A DNA stretch of 19,933 nucleotides, taken from the NCBI GenBank assembly GCA_964543235.1, contig CAZIXE010000071.1, positions 1-19,933 on the forward strand, written 5' to 3'. The stretch is from JANMMJ01 sp964543235. Its GTDB lineage: Bacteria > Pseudomonadota > Alphaproteobacteria > Rhizobiales > Aestuariivirgaceae. The translations under genes and the position numbers were made by a program. The notes below the pieces were generated by a model. The model saw only the letters and a list, made by a program, of their open reading frames with translations, ran no database searches and was not told the origin of the DNA. Positions 19,722 to 19,933 of the stretch are shown piece by piece; the stretch's first letter is position 1, and each line of letters starts with the position of its first letter.

Positions 19722-19933
19722 TCACCCCGCCGCCTCCCACTGGCCGGTCTTCGCCGACTTCAGCACCGCGTCGGTGACGAGATCGGTGGCATGGGCGTCG
19801 CGGAAGGTCGGCGCGGCGGGTTTGCCGCTTGTCAGCCCGTCCAAGAAATCGGCCACCTGGTGAATGAAGGTGTGCTCATAGCCGATCTGCAGGCCCGGCA
19901 CCCACCATTTGCCCATATAGGGATGGTCGCCGT
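19722..19933 (-). CDS. Gfo/Idh/MocA family oxidoreductase (C-terminal part only)
   Basis: Only the last 70 or so codons lie in the window; the gene runs in from beyond the right edge, so 19933 is not its start. The visible sequence contains GDHPYMGKWWVPGLQIGYEH, FIHQVADFLDGLTSGKPAAP and FRDAHATDLVTDAVLKSAKT. This is the C-terminal region of NAD(P)-dependent sugar or polyol dehydrogenases of the Gfo/Idh/MocA family, where a conserved tail helix ends in xSAxTGxWE. The Rossmann NAD-binding domain is outside the window. It is convergent with the ABC importer and NTF2-like genes. Together they suggest uptake and oxidation of a sugar or inositol-like compound, which is inferred from gene order. Confidence 0.87.
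   Translation of the reverse strand, partial: GDHPYMGKWWVPGLQIGYEHTFIHQVADFLDGLTSGKPAAPTFRDAHATDLVTDAVLKSAKTGQWEAAG

Overview
The window looks like a chromosomal segment of a GC-rich alphaproteobacterium, most likely Hyphomicrobiales (Rhizobiales). This is inferred from the gene families: a long B12-dependent ribonucleotide reductase, an NDUFA12-type complex I accessory subunit, DUF2155 and DUF3126 proteins, a single-domain FrcA-type sugar ABC ATPase and a DedA/PAP2/LssY fusion. I cannot name a genus.

Layout. (1) Positions 1-910 form a small accessory patch: a vapBC toxin-antitoxin operon with a clear promoter/operator, then a degraded IS5-family end holding the last 37 codons of a transposase. 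(2) 911-5257 is nrdJ on the minus strand, with a 3' hairpin and an upstream control region carrying two NrdR-like boxes 31 bp apart and a perfect DnaA box. (3) 5258-11164 runs on the plus strand: a small exported protein, the DedA-PAP2-LssY membrane phosphatase, NDUFA12, an ATGA-coupled run of mlaD, a SAM methyltransferase and DUF2155, then two tandem LysE-family exporters. (4) A crotonase-fold gene lies on the minus strand (11161-11970). It shares a CTAG double stop with the second exporter and lacks both catalytic glutamates of classical hydratases. (5) Serine acetyltransferase cysE, DUF3126 and a small membrane protein follow at 12071-13617. (6) An IclR regulator, a small acidic-tailed membrane protein (minus) and a gamma-carbonic anhydrase occupy 13851-15879. 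The divergent 340-bp gap between the last two holds five TGCAAG hexamers spaced 18, 19, 18 and 19 bp. (7) A sugar-type ABC operon (ATPase, permease, binding protein; 16058-18819) follows a promoter with two TGGA...TCCA palindromes that resemble the E. coli IclR box, and ends in a strong intrinsic terminator. (8) After an NTF2-like gene comes about 440 bp of repeat-rich non-coding DNA, including a scrap of a Gfo/Idh/MocA oxidoreductase. The 3' end of an intact member of that family enters from the right edge on the minus strand.

How the genes fit together. Most of the window is housekeeping: deoxynucleotide supply, respiration, envelope lipid handling and cysteine synthesis. The right third looks like a carbohydrate or polyol uptake-and-oxidation locus (ABC importer, NTF2-like protein, Gfo/Idh/MocA dehydrogenase) that the nearby IclR protein may control. 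I found no convincing novel multi-gene defence or biosynthetic system. The observations most worth following up are the TGCAAG array, the paired operators upstream of the ABC operon, the NrdR/DnaA architecture upstream of nrdJ, the His-rich linker in NrdJ, and the crotonase homologue without its glutamates.
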